A DNA stretch of 64,000 nucleotides from Paracoccus aminovorans (GTDB taxonomy: Bacteria; Pseudomonadota; Alphaproteobacteria; Rhodobacterales; Rhodobacteraceae). Location: NCBI RefSeq assembly GCF_001546115.1, contig NZ_KQ955209.1:124001-188000 (forward strand), written 5' to 3'. Shown piece by piece: positions 48,367-58,190 of the stretch. The notes below the pieces were generated by a model that saw only the letters and a list, made by a program, of their open reading frames with translations, was not told the origin of the DNA and did no database searches. The position numbers were made by a program, and so were the translations under genes. Numbering within the stretch: position 1 is the first letter of the stretch; every line of letters begins with the position of its first letter.

Positions 48367-49407
48367 ATGGCCATGATCACGCTGCGCCAGCTTCTCGACC
48401 ATGCGGCCGAGAACGGCTATGCCGTTCCCGCCTTCAACATCAACAACATGGAGCAGGGGCTCGCGGTGATGAACGCCGCCGCGGCGACCGACAGCCCGGT
48501 GATCCTGCAAGCCAGCCGCGGCGCGCGCGCCTATGCCAACGACGCCGTGCTGGCCGGGCTGATCCAGGGCCTGTCGCGCGCCTTTCCGGACATTCCGCTG
48601 TGCATGCACCTGGACCACGGCAACGGGCTTGCGACCTGCGCCACGGCGATCCAGAACGGCTTCACCAGCGTGATGATGGACGGCTCGCTGCAGGCCGACG
48701 GCAAGACGCCCGCCGATTACGCCTATAACCGCGACATCACCGCCCGCGTGGTCGAGATGGCCCATGCCTGCGGCGTCTCGGTCGAGGGCGAGCTGGGCGT
48801 GCTCGGCAGCCTGGAAACCGGCATGGGCGACCAGGAGGACGGGCACGGCGCCGAGGGCCGGCTGTCCGAAGACCAGCTGCTGACCGACCCCGACGAGGCG
48901 GTGCGCTTCGTGAACGACACTCAGGTCGATGCCTTGGCCATCGCCATGGGCACCAGCCACGGCGCCTACAAGTTCACCCGCAAGCCGGACGGCGCGATCC
49001 TCGCCATGCATGTGATCGAGGAGATCCACCGCCGCCTGCCGAACACGCATCTGGTCATGCATGGCTCCAGTTCGGTGCCCGAGGACCTGCAGCAGGTCAT
49101 CAATGCCTATGGCGGCGACATCAAGCCGACCTGGGGCGTGCCGGTCGAAGAGATCCAGCGCGGCATCAAGTCGGGCGTGCGCAAGGTCAACATCGACACC
49201 GACAACCGGCTGGCGATGACCGCCGCGATCCGCAAGAAGCTCAGCGAAGAGCCGGCCGAATTCGACCCGCGCGGCTATCTGAAGCCCGCCATGGCGATGA
49301 TGTCCGAGGTCTGCAAGGCCCGCTTCGAAGCCTTCGGCACCGCCGGCAATGCTTCGAAGATCCGCCCGCTGCCGCTGGCGGCGATGGCGAAACGCTACGC
49401 CGCCTGA
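48367..49407 (+). CDS. fba: Class II fructose/sedoheptulose bisphosphate aldolase, CbbA type
   Basis: The 346-residue zinc aldolase has [28 protein letters not shown] with zinc-binding His, [22 protein letters not shown] and [16 protein letters not shown], the long CbbA (Calvin-type) subfamily. It can join dihydroxyacetone phosphate with glyceraldehyde 3-phosphate or erythrose 4-phosphate. Last of the eryR-tpi-rpiB-fbp-fba operon. A terminator follows. Confidence 0.93.
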   Translation: MAMITLRQLLDHAAENGYAVPAFNINNMEQGLAVMNAAAATDSPVILQASRGARAYANDAVLAGLIQGLSRAFPDIPLCMHLDHGNGLATCATAIQNGFTSVMMDGSLQADGKTPADYAYNRDITARVVEMAHACGVSVEGELGVLGSLETGMGDQEDGHGAEGRLSEDQLLTDPDEAVRFVNDTQVDALAIAMGTSHGAYKFTRKPDGAILAMHVIEEIHRRLPNTHLVMHGSSSVPEDLQQVINAYGGDIKPTWGVPVEEIQRGIKSGVRKVNIDTDNRLAMTAAIRKKLSEEPAEFDPRGYLKPAMAMMSEVCKARFEAFGTAGNASKIRPLPLAAMAKRYAA

Positions 49408-49459
49408 TCCGGGCGCGCGCGGCGCCAGCCGCGCCACCCCCGGCCCAGCGGCAGCGTCC

Positions 49460-49491
49460 GGGGCGAGCTCTGCTCGCCCCGCCCTCGTTTT
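49460..49491. terminator. Terminator between fba and eryD
   Basis: Nine-base arms GGGGCGAGC (49460-49468) and complement (49472-49480) with TCT between, then GCCCTCG and TTTT. Bidirectional between convergent genes. Confidence 0.75.
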
Positions 49492-49501
49492 CGGACAGGT
49501 C

Positions 49502-50482
49502 TCACGCCGCCAGCAGCCGCGCCGTCGCCTCGTCGGTGATCAGCCCCGAAAGCCGGCCGCTTCGCAGCACCGCCCGCACCGCGCCGGCCTTCTCGGCGCC
49601 GCCGGCAATGGCCACGATGCGGCTGCCTTCCGGGCCGTCCAGGCTGACCGACAGCGTGCGCGCGCTCAGCGTGGTTTCCAGCACCCGGCCCTGCGCGTCG
49701 AAGAAATGCCCCAGCATCTCGCCCTCTGCGCCGGCGGCGTTGATCTCGGCGATCTCATGCGGCTCGATCATGCCCGAGGCGACGAGCTGCGCCCCGGCAT
49801 CCGCCGTGCCGACCCCCACCACCTTCAGGCCGGCGCCGTTCGACAGGTCGAACAGCTCGCGCACCCCGGGCTGGGCCAGCAGCACCGCCAGGTCTGCCTC
49901 GGAATTGGCAAAGAACGGCACCGGCAGGACATAGCCCTGCGCCCCGGTCTTCTGCGCCAGGGCATACATCACGTCATGCGGGTTGGTGGCGTAATGCCGG
50001 GTAAAGCCGCCCAGCAGCGACACGAAGCGCACGCCATGCGCGTCGAAACGCGGCAATTGCTGCACCGCCGCCGCCAGCGTGCGGCCATGGCCGAGGCCGA
50101 TCACCGCATCCTCGCCGCGCTCGATCTCGCGGCGCAGGAAGCCGGCGCCGGCCAGGCCCAGGGCGCGCAAGGGCAATCCCTCCTCGCCCAGGTCCGGCGC
50201 CACCTCGCAGTAATCCAGCGCGTAGCGGGCGCAGAGCCGGTCCTCGAGCGCGGCGCATTCGACGATCTCGCCGTCGATCGAGACCTTGACCACGCCCTCG
50301 GCCACCGCCCGCGCGATCAGCCGATGCGCCTTGACCGAGGGCACGCCCAGGCGCTTGGCCACCGCCGCCTGGGTCAGCCCGCCGGCATAATGCAGCCAGG
50401 CCGCGCGGATGGCGAGGCTTTGTTCGGGGTCCATCGCACCGCGCGAGACCATCACGCGATCCAATAGGCGGGGGGCTGGCAT
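49502..50482 (-). CDS. eryD: SorC-family sugar-responsive regulator, EryD-like
   Basis: The 326-residue protein has an HTH (LTQAAVAKRLGVPSVKAHRLIARAV) and a large C-terminal sugar-phosphate-binding domain (VRFVSLLGGFTRHYATNPHDVMYALA; GVGTADAGAQLV; IAGGAEKAGAVRAVLRSG) typical of SorC/EryD. In Brucella EryD represses the ery operon and is relieved by erythritol. It ends the eryA-B-C-D operon. Start 50482 is the first ATG; ATGs at 50452 and 50434 are alternatives because the AAGGA is rather far upstream. Confidence 0.85.
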   Translation of the reverse strand: MPAPRLLDRVMVSRGAMDPEQSLAIRAAWLHYAGGLTQAAVAKRLGVPSVKAHRLIARAVAEGVVKVSIDGEIVECAALEDRLCARYALDYCEVAPDLGEEGLPLRALGLAGAGFLRREIERGEDAVIGLGHGRTLAAAVQQLPRFDAHGVRFVSLLGGFTRHYATNPHDVMYALAQKTGAQGYVLPVPFFANSEADLAVLLAQPGVRELFDLSNGAGLKVVGVGTADAGAQLVASGMIEPHEIAEINAAGAEGEMLGHFFDAQGRVLETTLSARTLSVSLDGPEGSRIVAIAGGAEKAGAVRAVLRSGRLSGLITDEATARLLAA

Positions 50483-50512
50483 CTCATCGCGGGCGTCCTT
50501 TGCTATCCGGTT

Positions 50513-51445
50513 CTAGATATTCAACTTATCCGCGCCGCTGTCGATATGCGGCGCCCAGAAGGCGACGCTTTCGGCGATCTGCGCGATCACCTGGCGGTCG
50601 TTCGGCTCGCGTTCCTTGAAGCTCAGCTCCAGGCAGATCTCGTTGTCCTTCGCCCCGCCCTCGGCCAGGGCCGCGAGCAGCGGTCCCGGCTGGATCGCGC
50701 CCCTGGCATTGTATTCGGCGGTAAAGGGCCGGTGGCCGGACTTGTCCATCATCGACTGCTTGATGTGGATGATGGGGCTGACCTGCGGCACCGCCCGCGC
50801 CCAGGCATAGGGGTCGGTGTCGTCCGGGTTGGGGCTGGTCACGTCGCCGTGGTCGATGTCGGCCATCATCCACATCGGCACCGCCATGTTCGCCGCCGTC
50901 AGCCGGTCCTGCAAGGCCATGCAAGCGTCGATGGTTTCCCCGAACTCGCGGCCCACGCTCATCGGTTCCCAGAAGACATAGGCGAGTCCCGCCGCCTTGG
51001 CGTGGTCCGCAACCTCGGTCCAGGCGTCGATGGCGGTCTGGATCAGCGCCTCGCGCCGCGCCGGGTCGTCATAGTCGCGATAGGTGAAGATGGCGAATTG
51101 CGTGCCGACCGACTGCCCGCCCAAGTCGCCGATGATGTCGGCAAAGGTCTTGAACCAGTCGATGTAATAGCGCCGCACCTCGCGGTCGGGATGGCCGAAG
51201 TGGTTCAGCCGCCCATAGGGCCCGGTCATGCCGCTGGTGACGCGCACGCCGGTGCGGGCCAGCGCCGCGCCCATGGTGCGGGTCAGGCGCCGGATCACCG
51301 GGGCGGGCCAGCTCGGGTTGATGAACTCATGCGTCAGTTGCAGGTCGCGGATCCGCAACTCGCGCGCCACGGTGTCGATCAGGTCGTCCGGTTCGGCAAA
51401 GCGGTTGACCAGCGGATTGGTGTTCAGCGACAGCGTCAGGGCCAT
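50513..51445 (-). CDS. eryC: EryC-like tetrulose-phosphate epimerase/racemase (sugar isomerase barrel)
   Basis: The 310-residue protein belongs to the AP endonuclease-2/xylose isomerase-like barrel family, with LSLNTNPLVNRFAEPDDL, FINPSWPA, YVFWEPMSVGREFG, and MMADIDHGD as candidate metal-site segments. EryC racemises L-3-tetrulose 4-phosphate to the D form in Brucella. It lies seven bases after eryB. The full gene set makes the role likely. Confidence 0.87.
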   Translation of the reverse strand: MALTLSLNTNPLVNRFAEPDDLIDTVARELRIRDLQLTHEFINPSWPAPVIRRLTRTMGAALARTGVRVTSGMTGPYGRLNHFGHPDREVRRYYIDWFKTFADIIGDLGGQSVGTQFAIFTYRDYDDPARREALIQTAIDAWTEVADHAKAAGLAYVFWEPMSVGREFGETIDACMALQDRLTAANMAVPMWMMADIDHGDVTSPNPDDTDPYAWARAVPQVSPIIHIKQSMMDKSGHRPFTAEYNARGAIQPGPLLAALAEGGAKDNEICLELSFKEREPNDRQVIAQIAESVAFWAPHIDSGADKLNI

Positions 51446-51452
51446 GGTGTCC

Positions 51453-52970
51453 TCAGGCGGCTTGGGCCAGGTCCGAGCCGGCGAACCAGTCGGCAAAGGC
51501 GCGGCGCTGGTCCTCGGTCAGGTGCAGGTAATGCTTGGTGCGGCGATAGAGGATGTCCTCGGGCGTTTGCGCCCATTCTCGGGCGACCAGGTAGCGCACC
51601 TCGGCCTCGTAGAGAGTGCCGCCGAAATGCCGGCCCAGGTCGGAAAGCGACAGCGCCCCCGCCACCACGTCCCGGGTCCGGGTGCCGTAAAGCCGGCCAT
51701 AGTGATGCAGCAGCCGGCGCGGCATCCAGGGGTTCAGCTCGCGCAGGAGTTCCGCATAGCTTTCGTAATCCGCGTTGGCCATGTCGCCGCCGGGCAAGGG
51801 CGCGCTTTCGGTCCAGTCCGGGCCCATGGCCGGGAATACCTCGCGCAGGCGATGCATGCCGCGCTCGGCCAGTTCGCGGAAGGTGGTGATCTTGCCGCCG
51901 AACACGTTCAGCAGCGGCGCGCCGCCGGTATCGTCCAGGTCGAAGACATAGTCCCGCGTCACCGCCGAGGGGTTGCCCTTGCCGTCGTCGAACAGCGGCC
52001 GCACGCCCGAGAAGCTGTGCAGCACATCGTCGCGCCGCAGCTTCTGCTTGAAATAGCGGTTCACGGCGGCGATGAGGTATTCGATCTCGGATTCGTCCGC
52101 CGTGACGTCCTCGGCCCGGCCTTCATAGGCGATGTCGGTGGTGCCAATCAGCGCCTTGTCGCCTTCGTAGGGGTTGATGAAGATCACCCGCTTGTCGTGG
52201 TTCTGCACCAGATAGGCATTGGCGCCCGCCCACCATTTCGGCACGATGATATGGCTGCCCTTGACCAGCCGCACGTTGCGGCTGGACTGCGAGCCCGCCA
52301 CCCGGCCGATCACCTCCGACACCCACGGCCCGGCGCAGTTCACCACGCAGCGGGCGCGGAAGCTGCGCAGCGCGCCGGTGGCCTCACTGCGGGTCTGCAC
52401 GGTCCAGGCGCCGTCCTCGCGCCGGGCCGAAACGCAAGGGCTGCGGGTCAGCACCTCGGCGCCGCGCTCGGCGGCATCGACGGCGTTCAGCACCACGAGG
52501 CGGGCGTCATCCACCCAGCAATCCGAATATTCGAAGCCCTTGGCGTAGCGATCCAGCAGCGGCGCGCCCTCGGGGTCGCGGCGCAGGTCCAGCGTGCGGG
52601 TGCCGGGCAGCTTCTGCCGCCCGCCCAGGTGGTCGTAGAGGAACAGCCCCAGCCGCACCAGCCAGGCGGGCCGGTCCTGCGGCGAATGCGGCAGCACGAA
52701 GCGCATCGGCCAGATGATATGCGGAGCGGCGGCCATCAGCACCTCGCGCTCGATCAGCGCCTCGCGCACCAGGCGGAACTCGTAATATTCCAGGTAGCGC
52801 AGCCCGCCATGCACCAGCTTGCCCGAGCGCGACGAGGTGCCCTGCGCCAGGTCGTCCTTTTCGCAAAGCACCACCTTCAGGCCCCGGCCGGCGGCGTCGC
52901 GGGCGACGCCGGCGCCGTTGATGCCGCCGCCGATGACGAAAAGGTCGATCATGTCTTGGTCTTGGCTCAT
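51453..52970 (-). CDS. eryB: EryB-like FAD-dependent erythritol phosphate dehydrogenase (GlpD family)
   Basis: The 505-residue flavoprotein has DLFVIGGGINGAGVARDAAGRG (FAD motif), GTSSRSGKLVHGGLRYLE and FGGKITTFRELAE, the GlpD family marks. In the ery pathway it oxidises L-erythritol 4-phosphate to L-3-tetrulose 4-phosphate. The start at 52970 has an ideal AAAGGAGATTGAA ribosome site inside the end of eryA. It shows a different fold variant than the second dehydrogenase in this locus. Confidence 0.9.
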   Translation of the reverse strand: MSQDQDMIDLFVIGGGINGAGVARDAAGRGLKVVLCEKDDLAQGTSSRSGKLVHGGLRYLEYYEFRLVREALIEREVLMAAAPHIIWPMRFVLPHSPQDRPAWLVRLGLFLYDHLGGRQKLPGTRTLDLRRDPEGAPLLDRYAKGFEYSDCWVDDARLVVLNAVDAAERGAEVLTRSPCVSARREDGAWTVQTRSEATGALRSFRARCVVNCAGPWVSEVIGRVAGSQSSRNVRLVKGSHIIVPKWWAGANAYLVQNHDKRVIFINPYEGDKALIGTTDIAYEGRAEDVTADESEIEYLIAAVNRYFKQKLRRDDVLHSFSGVRPLFDDGKGNPSAVTRDYVFDLDDTGGAPLLNVFGGKITTFRELAERGMHRLREVFPAMGPDWTESAPLPGGDMANADYESYAELLRELNPWMPRRLLHHYGRLYGTRTRDVVAGALSLSDLGRHFGGTLYEAEVRYLVAREWAQTPEDILYRRTKHYLHLTEDQRRAFADWFAGSDLAQAA

Positions 52971-52971
52971 T

Positions 52972-54534
52972 TCAATCTCCTTTCGGGGCGCGGGCCAGGG
53001 CCAGGGCGTCCCATGCCGGCGGCAGGGCCTGCCGCGCGGCGGAAAATGCCGGGAAGAGCCGCGCATAGGCGGCCACGAGATCGGGATCGGGCGCTTCGGC
53101 CGCGCCCAGAAGCGGCGTGACCCATTCGGCGATGCAGGATTCCATGTCGGGATAGGCGCCGATGGCGACGGCGGCCATCATCGCCGCGCCGGCCGCGCCG
53201 GCCTCGTCGCGCTCGGACACCCGCACCGGCGCATCCAGCGCCGCCGACAGGATGCCGCGCAAGCCCCGCGAGCGCGCAGCGCCGCCGGTCAGCCGCAGCT
53301 CGGCCGGCAGCGGGCCCATGGCGGCGTAGCAGTCGCGCATCGCCATGCCCAGCCCCTCGGCCACGGCGCGGATCAGGTCGGGATAGCGATGCCCGGCTGA
53401 CAGGCCGACGAAGCCCGCGCGGGCATCGGCGTTGACGAAGGGGCCACGCTCGCCCGCCTCGGAAATATAGGGGTGGTAGACGATCTGGCCGGGCTTCGAC
53501 TGCGCCAGCCAGCCCTCTATATGCGCCACCAGGTCGCGATGCGTGACCGGCTGGCCAACGTCCGAAAGGATGCCCGCCGCGACGCCCAGGATCCAGTCCA
53601 GGTTCAGCGTCGCCGCCATATTGGTCTGCACCTGGGTCACGATGCCGGGGATCGGCAGGCAGATGACATAACCGGTGCCCTGCGCGTTCAGATGCACGTC
53701 CTGCGCCCGCACCGCCCGCAGATGCACCCCGGTCGAGCCCACGGTCGAGCAGGCGACATCGCCCGCCCCGCCATAGACCCCGGCACCCAGCGCGGTCATC
53801 ACCATGTCGACATAGCCAAGGCTGACCGGCGTGCCGGCGCGCAGCCCGGTGGCGGCGGCGGCCTCGGGCGTCAGCGGGTGGGTGAGCTGCGCGCCATCGA
53901 CGATCTCGGGCAGCAGGGTGCGGCGATGCTCCAGCCCCAGCGCGGCGATCACCGTATCGTCATAGCGCCGGTCGCGGAAATTGCCGAAGGTGAAGCTGGC
54001 CTCGGACGGGTCGGTCGCCCGCACCCCGGTCAGGTTCAGATAGAGCCAGTCCTTGCAATGCAGCGCGACCTCGGCCCGGTCCAGCAACTCGGGGCAATGC
54101 ACGTCCATATGCGCCATCTGGCTGCCCTGCTGGCAGGTGTTGAGCCCGGTGCCGGTCGCCTCGAACCGGGCGCGGTTCGCCGGGCCGGCGGCCAGCCGCG
54201 CCACTGTCGGGGCGGCGCGGGCATCAAGCCACAGCCAGGCGTCGCCCACCGGCCCGTCGCGCCCGACCAGCCAGGTGCCGTCGCCCTGCGCCGTGACCGA
54301 GAGCGCGGCGGTGCGGCGGGCCAGGTCCGGCACCTTGTCGCCCAGGCCCCGCAGCGCGGCGGCGCAGTCGTCCCAGGTCTGGGCCAAGGGTTGCGTGGCC
54401 GAGCCGTCGCCGCCGGCCTGATAGCGATTCGGCACCGAGGCCGCGGCCAGCTGCGCCCCGCGCAGATCGAAGGCCACCGCCTTGATGACCGAGGTGCCGG
54501 CGTCGATGCCGATCAGGATGTCAGCCCCGGCCAT
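52972..54534 (-). CDS. eryA: Erythritol kinase (FGGY family)
   Basis: The 520-residue kinase begins ILIGIDAGTSVIKAVAFDL and has the EryA blocks GDAWLWLDARAAPTV, CKDWLYLNLTGVRATDPSEASFTFG and YHPYISEAGERGPFVN, plus LTGGAARSRGLR. It phosphorylates erythritol with ATP. It opens the eryABCD operon. A rather distant AGGA precedes ATG 54534; no better start is seen. Confidence 0.9.
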   Translation of the reverse strand: MAGADILIGIDAGTSVIKAVAFDLRGAQLAAASVPNRYQAGGDGSATQPLAQTWDDCAAALRGLGDKVPDLARRTAALSVTAQGDGTWLVGRDGPVGDAWLWLDARAAPTVARLAAGPANRARFEATGTGLNTCQQGSQMAHMDVHCPELLDRAEVALHCKDWLYLNLTGVRATDPSEASFTFGNFRDRRYDDTVIAALGLEHRRTLLPEIVDGAQLTHPLTPEAAAATGLRAGTPVSLGYVDMVMTALGAGVYGGAGDVACSTVGSTGVHLRAVRAQDVHLNAQGTGYVICLPIPGIVTQVQTNMAATLNLDWILGVAAGILSDVGQPVTHRDLVAHIEGWLAQSKPGQIVYHPYISEAGERGPFVNADARAGFVGLSAGHRYPDLIRAVAEGLGMAMRDCYAAMGPLPAELRLTGGAARSRGLRGILSAALDAPVRVSERDEAGAAGAAMMAAVAIGAYPDMESCIAEWVTPLLGAAEAPDPDLVAAYARLFPAFSAARQALPPAWDALALARAPKGD

Positions 54535-54920
54535 GGCGCGCCGTCCTGCGGGGGTCGGTGGGGTGGTGATGCATGGTGCCCTCCTCCGCCCGGGCCAAGA
54601 CCCCGGCGGCAAGCCAGCCCGGACGGGCGTGGCGAACTCCTCGGTCATTTTCATACCGCAGATTTCCCGCCGCAGGAATGCATTTTTTTACGGACACAGC
54701 AAAAAATTTCAGTTACTGTTTCGAAGACGGCGGGATTCGGGCAATGCCCCCGCACCCGCCGGCAGGAGGAGACTGCCAGGCATGACCAGCCAGAGGAGGG
54801 GCCGGACAATGCAAGGAAATCCCAGACATTCCCCGCGGGATGCCCGCCGCGCGCGCCGTCCGGCCGCCTGATCCGCATCCGCCCCGCCCGCGCAACATTC
54901 ATCAAATCCGAGGCACGAAC
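54535..54920. promoter_or_regulatory. 386-base divergent control region between eryA and transporter operon
   Basis: The gap holds an AT-rich patch (54681-54720) with a T-run (54683-54689) and A-run (54701-54706) facing each other, and CAGTTACTG (54710-54718), a nine-base palindrome. Both ery operons probably start near it and EryD or EryR may bind. The rest is GC-rich and holds a possible short leader ORF. No other gene was seen. Confidence 0.45.
54782..54871 (+). CDS. Possible 29-residue Arg-rich leader peptide
   Basis: Two in-frame ATGs (54782, 54809) each follow Shine-Dalgarno-like AGGAGGAG (54764-54771) and GAGGAGGGG (54793-54801). The reading gives a peptide of 29 (or 20) residues with ten Arg, ending with TGA at 54869-54871, 50 bases before the DUF2291 gene. 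The first site lies in a GGCAG...CTGCC hairpin. It may be chance; no homology is recognised. Confidence 0.25.
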   Translation: MTSQRRGRTMQGNPRHSPRDARRARRPAA

Positions 54921-55586
54921 ATGGTCCAGAGCACTGCCCCGACCGGCCAAGCCCCCAAGGCCCCCGCGGCATCGCGGCGCGGGCTTTTCCTCAGCATCGC
55001 CGCGGCGGCCGTCGTGCTGGCCGGCATCGCGCTTGACACCAAGGTCGTGCATATCGGCTCGGAGGCCGATGTGCGCCAGCAGGCCTTCTCGCCCGACGGC
55101 TATGGCCAGGCGGAGTTCCCGCGCATCGCCGAATTCGTCAAGGGGAAGGCCGGCAATGCTGCCGAAGTCGCCGCCGCCATCGCCGCCGACAAGGACGCGG
55201 CCATCGCGCAATACGGCACCCCGGCCTCGACCGGCGCCATCATGGCGGTGCGCGTGACCGGCACGGCGGGCGAGCCCAAGGCCGGGATCTATCCGCTGGC
55301 CGTCGAGGGCCTGCCCGAAAGCGTCGCCGTCCGCGTCCAGACCGGCCCGGCGATCAACGGCACCGACCTGCGCGACGCCCCCGGCGACATCGCCTTCGGC
55401 AAGTTCAAGAACCAGATCGAATACCAGAACGCCGGCGCCGGCATCAACCGCGCCATGAAGGCCGAGGTTCTGGACAGGATCGACGCCGCGGCCCTGACCG
55501 GCAAGACCGTCGAGGTCGTGGGCGCCTTTCGCCTGATCAACCCCAAGAGCTGGCTGATTACCCCGGTCGAGGTGGTGGTGAAATGA
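54921..55586 (+). CDS. DUF2291 exported/anchored protein of sugar ABC operon
   Basis: The 221-residue protein has one N-terminal helix (about residues 20-40) followed by ALDTKVVHIGSEADVRQQAFSPDGYGQAEFPRI, the DUF2291 hallmark. Such genes accompany sugar ABC transporters of this type, but their role is unknown. Its stop overlaps the ATPase start (ATGA). Confidence 0.8.
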   Translation: MVQSTAPTGQAPKAPAASRRGLFLSIAAAAVVLAGIALDTKVVHIGSEADVRQQAFSPDGYGQAEFPRIAEFVKGKAGNAAEVAAAIAADKDAAIAQYGTPASTGAIMAVRVTGTAGEPKAGIYPLAVEGLPESVAVRVQTGPAINGTDLRDAPGDIAFGKFKNQIEYQNAGAGINRAMKAEVLDRIDAAALTGKTVEVVGAFRLINPKSWLITPVEVVVK

Positions 55587-57106
55587 CCCGCGCCGCAAGC
55601 CATACCGGCGAGGTCGTCCTAGCCGCCCGCAACGTCGCCAAGTCCTATGGCAGCGTGCATGCGCTGAAAGGCGTGAATTTCGATATCCATCGCGGCCAGG
55701 TGACGACCTTGTTCGGCGAGAACGGCGCCGGCAAGTCCACGCTGATGAAGATCCTGTCGGGCGTCATCCAGCCCACCACCGGCGAGATCATCCTGGACGG
55801 CCGGCCCGTGACCTTTGCCAGCGCCAACGAGGCGCGCGACCGCGGCATCTCGATCATCCACCAGGAGCTGAGCCTGGCCCCGAACCTGTCGGTGCGCGAC
55901 AATATCTTCATGGGCCGCGAGATCATGGGCCCGACCGGCGTCGACTTCGCCGAAGAGGAACGCCAGGTCCGCCGCCTGATGGAGGAGCTGGAGGAAAACA
56001 TCGACCCGCTGACCCCGGTCGAGGAGCTGCGCCTGGGCCAGCAGCAGATCGTCGAGATCGCCCGGGCGCTGTCGGTGGACAGCCGCATCCTGATAATGGA
56101 CGAGCCGACCAGCGCGCTTTCCGCCAGCGAGGTCGAGGTGCTGTTCAAGGTGATCCGCGACCTGACCGCCAAGGACGTCAGCATCGTCTATATCTCGCAT
56201 CACCTGGAAGAGGCGCTGACCATCACCGACCATGCGGTCGTGCTGCGCGACGGCACCATGACCGCCTATGCGCCGCGCGCCGAGATCGACCTGGAATGGA
56301 TCGTGCGCAACATGGTCGGCGACAATTACGACCTGGGCGCACCGCCCGCGACCCGCTTCGGCGAGGTGGCGCTGTCGATCCGCAATCTTTCGGTGCCCGA
56401 CCCGGCCGGCTTCAACCTGGTGGACAAGCTGTCCCTGGACGTGCGCGCGGGCGAGATCGTCTGCATCTATGGCCTCATGGGCGCCGGCCGCACCGAACTG
56501 CTGGAGACCTGCGCCGGCCGCCTGACCGCCTCGGGCGGCGAGATCGTGCTGGAGGGCCGCGAGATCTCGCACCTGTCGATCGCCGAGCGCATCGCGCGCG
56601 GCCTCGCGCTGGTGCCCGAGGACCGGCAGCGCGACGGGCTGGTGCAAACCATGACCGTGGGCGAAAACCTGTCCCTGGCCTCGATCTCCAGCTTCACCCG
56701 GGGACTTTTCACCAGCCGCAGCGCCGAGAAGAAGCTGATCGGCGACAGCATCCGCAATGTCACCGTCAAGACTTCGGGCGGCGGCGCGGCCATCGGCTCG
56801 CTCTCGGGCGGCAACCAGCAGAAGGTGGTGATCGGCAAGATGCTGGCCACCAGGCCCCGCGTCATCCTGCTGGACGAACCTTCGCGCGGCATCGACATCG
56901 GTGCCAAGGCCGAGGTGTTCAAGCTTCTGGCCCAGGGCGCCGAGCAGGGGCTTGCGGTGGTGTATACCACCTCCGAGGTCAGCGAATGCCTGTCCATCGC
57001 GCATCGCATCATCGTCATGCACAAGGGCCGCATCTCGGCCGAATTCGATTCCACCGTCACCAAGGAAAAGATCATGGCCGCCTCGGGCGAGTCCGTGGCT
57101 GCCTGA
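55583..57106 (+). CDS. eryE: Sugar ABC transporter ATPase (two NBDs), EryE-like
   Basis: The 507-residue tandem ATPase has Walker A GENGAGKST in the first half with Walker B ILIMDEPTSALS, while the second half has a degenerate GLMGAGRTE and signature LSGGNQQKVVIGKML, as in RbsA-type proteins. It energises the permease for import of a polyol. ATGA overlap with DUF2291. Confidence 0.93.
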   Translation: MTRAASHTGEVVLAARNVAKSYGSVHALKGVNFDIHRGQVTTLFGENGAGKSTLMKILSGVIQPTTGEIILDGRPVTFASANEARDRGISIIHQELSLAPNLSVRDNIFMGREIMGPTGVDFAEEERQVRRLMEELEENIDPLTPVEELRLGQQQIVEIARALSVDSRILIMDEPTSALSASEVEVLFKVIRDLTAKDVSIVYISHHLEEALTITDHAVVLRDGTMTAYAPRAEIDLEWIVRNMVGDNYDLGAPPATRFGEVALSIRNLSVPDPAGFNLVDKLSLDVRAGEIVCIYGLMGAGRTELLETCAGRLTASGGEIVLEGREISHLSIAERIARGLALVPEDRQRDGLVQTMTVGENLSLASISSFTRGLFTSRSAEKKLIGDSIRNVTVKTSGGGAAIGSLSGGNQQKVVIGKMLATRPRVILLDEPSRGIDIGAKAEVFKLLAQGAEQGLAVVYTTSEVSECLSIAHRIIVMHKGRISAEFDSTVTKEKIMAASGESVAA

Positions 57107-57132
57107 CGGATCTCGGGAGGGAGGAAAACCCA

Positions 57133-58173
57133 ATGTCTGCCACGACCGCACCCGCCGCCGCATCCAGGAAACCCGAGTTCAGCATCGGCCGCTTCCTGCT
57201 GGAAGGACGGGCGTTCTTCGCGCTGATCGCGATCATCGCCGTCTTTTCGTTCCTGTCGCCGAACTATTTCACCCTGTCGAACTTCCTCATCATGTCCTCG
57301 CAGGTGGCGATCTATGGCATCCTGTCCATCGGCATGCTGCTGGTGATCCTGAACGGCGGCATCGACCTGTCGGTGGGCTCGATCCTGGCGCTGTGCGGCG
57401 TGGTCGCCGGCGCGATGATGCAGGGGGTCGAACTCGACTGGGCCGGGGTGATCCTTTACCCGCCGGTCTGGGCCGTCGTCATCCTGACCATCGCCGTCGG
57501 CGCAGGCGTCGGGGCGCTGAACGGGGTGCTGATCTCGATCTTCAAGGTGCCGCCCTTCGTCGCCACGCTGGGGGTGATGTATGTCGCCCGCGGCGTCGCG
57601 CTGCTGATGACCAACGGGCTGACCTACAACAACCTGCGCGGCTCGGCCGAGTTGGGCAACACCGGCTTCAACTGGCTGGGCTTCAACCGCATCGCCGGCA
57701 TCCCGATCTCGGTCATCGTGCTGGCGACGGTGGCGGTGCTGGCCGGGCTGATGCTGTCGCGCTCGGCCTTCGGACGCTGGCTCTATGCCTCAGGCGGCAA
57801 CGAACGCGCGGCCGAGCTTTCGGGCGTGCCGACGCGCCGGGTCAAGATCACCGTCTACACCATCTCGGGCGCGCTGGCCGCCATCGCCGGGCTGGTGCTG
57901 TCGTCGCAACTGACCTCGGCCGGGCCGACCGCCGGCACCACCTATGAGCTGACCGCCATCGCGGCGGTGGTGATCGGGGGTGCTGCACTGACCGGCGGGC
58001 GCGGCACGGTGCGCGGCACCATGCTGGGCGCCTTCGTCATCGGCTTCCTGTCGGCGGGCCTCGTCATCATCGGCGTCAGCTCCTACTGGCAGACCGTGTT
58101 CACCGGCGCGGTGATCGTGCTCGCGGTGCTGATGAACTCGATCCAATACGGGCGCGGCGCCCGCAAGGGCTGA
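57133..58173 (+). CDS. eryF: Sugar ABC transporter permease, EryF-like
   Basis: The 346-residue RbsC-like protein has about ten helices, LLVILNGGIDLSVGSILAL and the EAA-type loop ASGGNERAAELSGVPTRRVKI. GGGAGGGAGG precedes the ATG at 57133. Polyol specificity inferred from neighbours. Confidence 0.92.
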   Translation: MSATTAPAAASRKPEFSIGRFLLEGRAFFALIAIIAVFSFLSPNYFTLSNFLIMSSQVAIYGILSIGMLLVILNGGIDLSVGSILALCGVVAGAMMQGVELDWAGVILYPPVWAVVILTIAVGAGVGALNGVLISIFKVPPFVATLGVMYVARGVALLMTNGLTYNNLRGSAELGNTGFNWLGFNRIAGIPISVIVLATVAVLAGLMLSRSAFGRWLYASGGNERAAELSGVPTRRVKITVYTISGALAAIAGLVLSSQLTSAGPTAGTTYELTAIAAVVIGGAALTGGRGTVRGTMLGAFVIGFLSAGLVIIGVSSYWQTVFTGAVIVLAVLMNSIQYGRGARKG

Positions 58174-58190
58174 CCCGGCCAGACCTTCCC

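Noticed and set aside
54683..54706. Rho-independent terminator from the T-run and A-run
   Set aside because: Arms are only A/T and no stem of useful strength; better read as promoter DNA.
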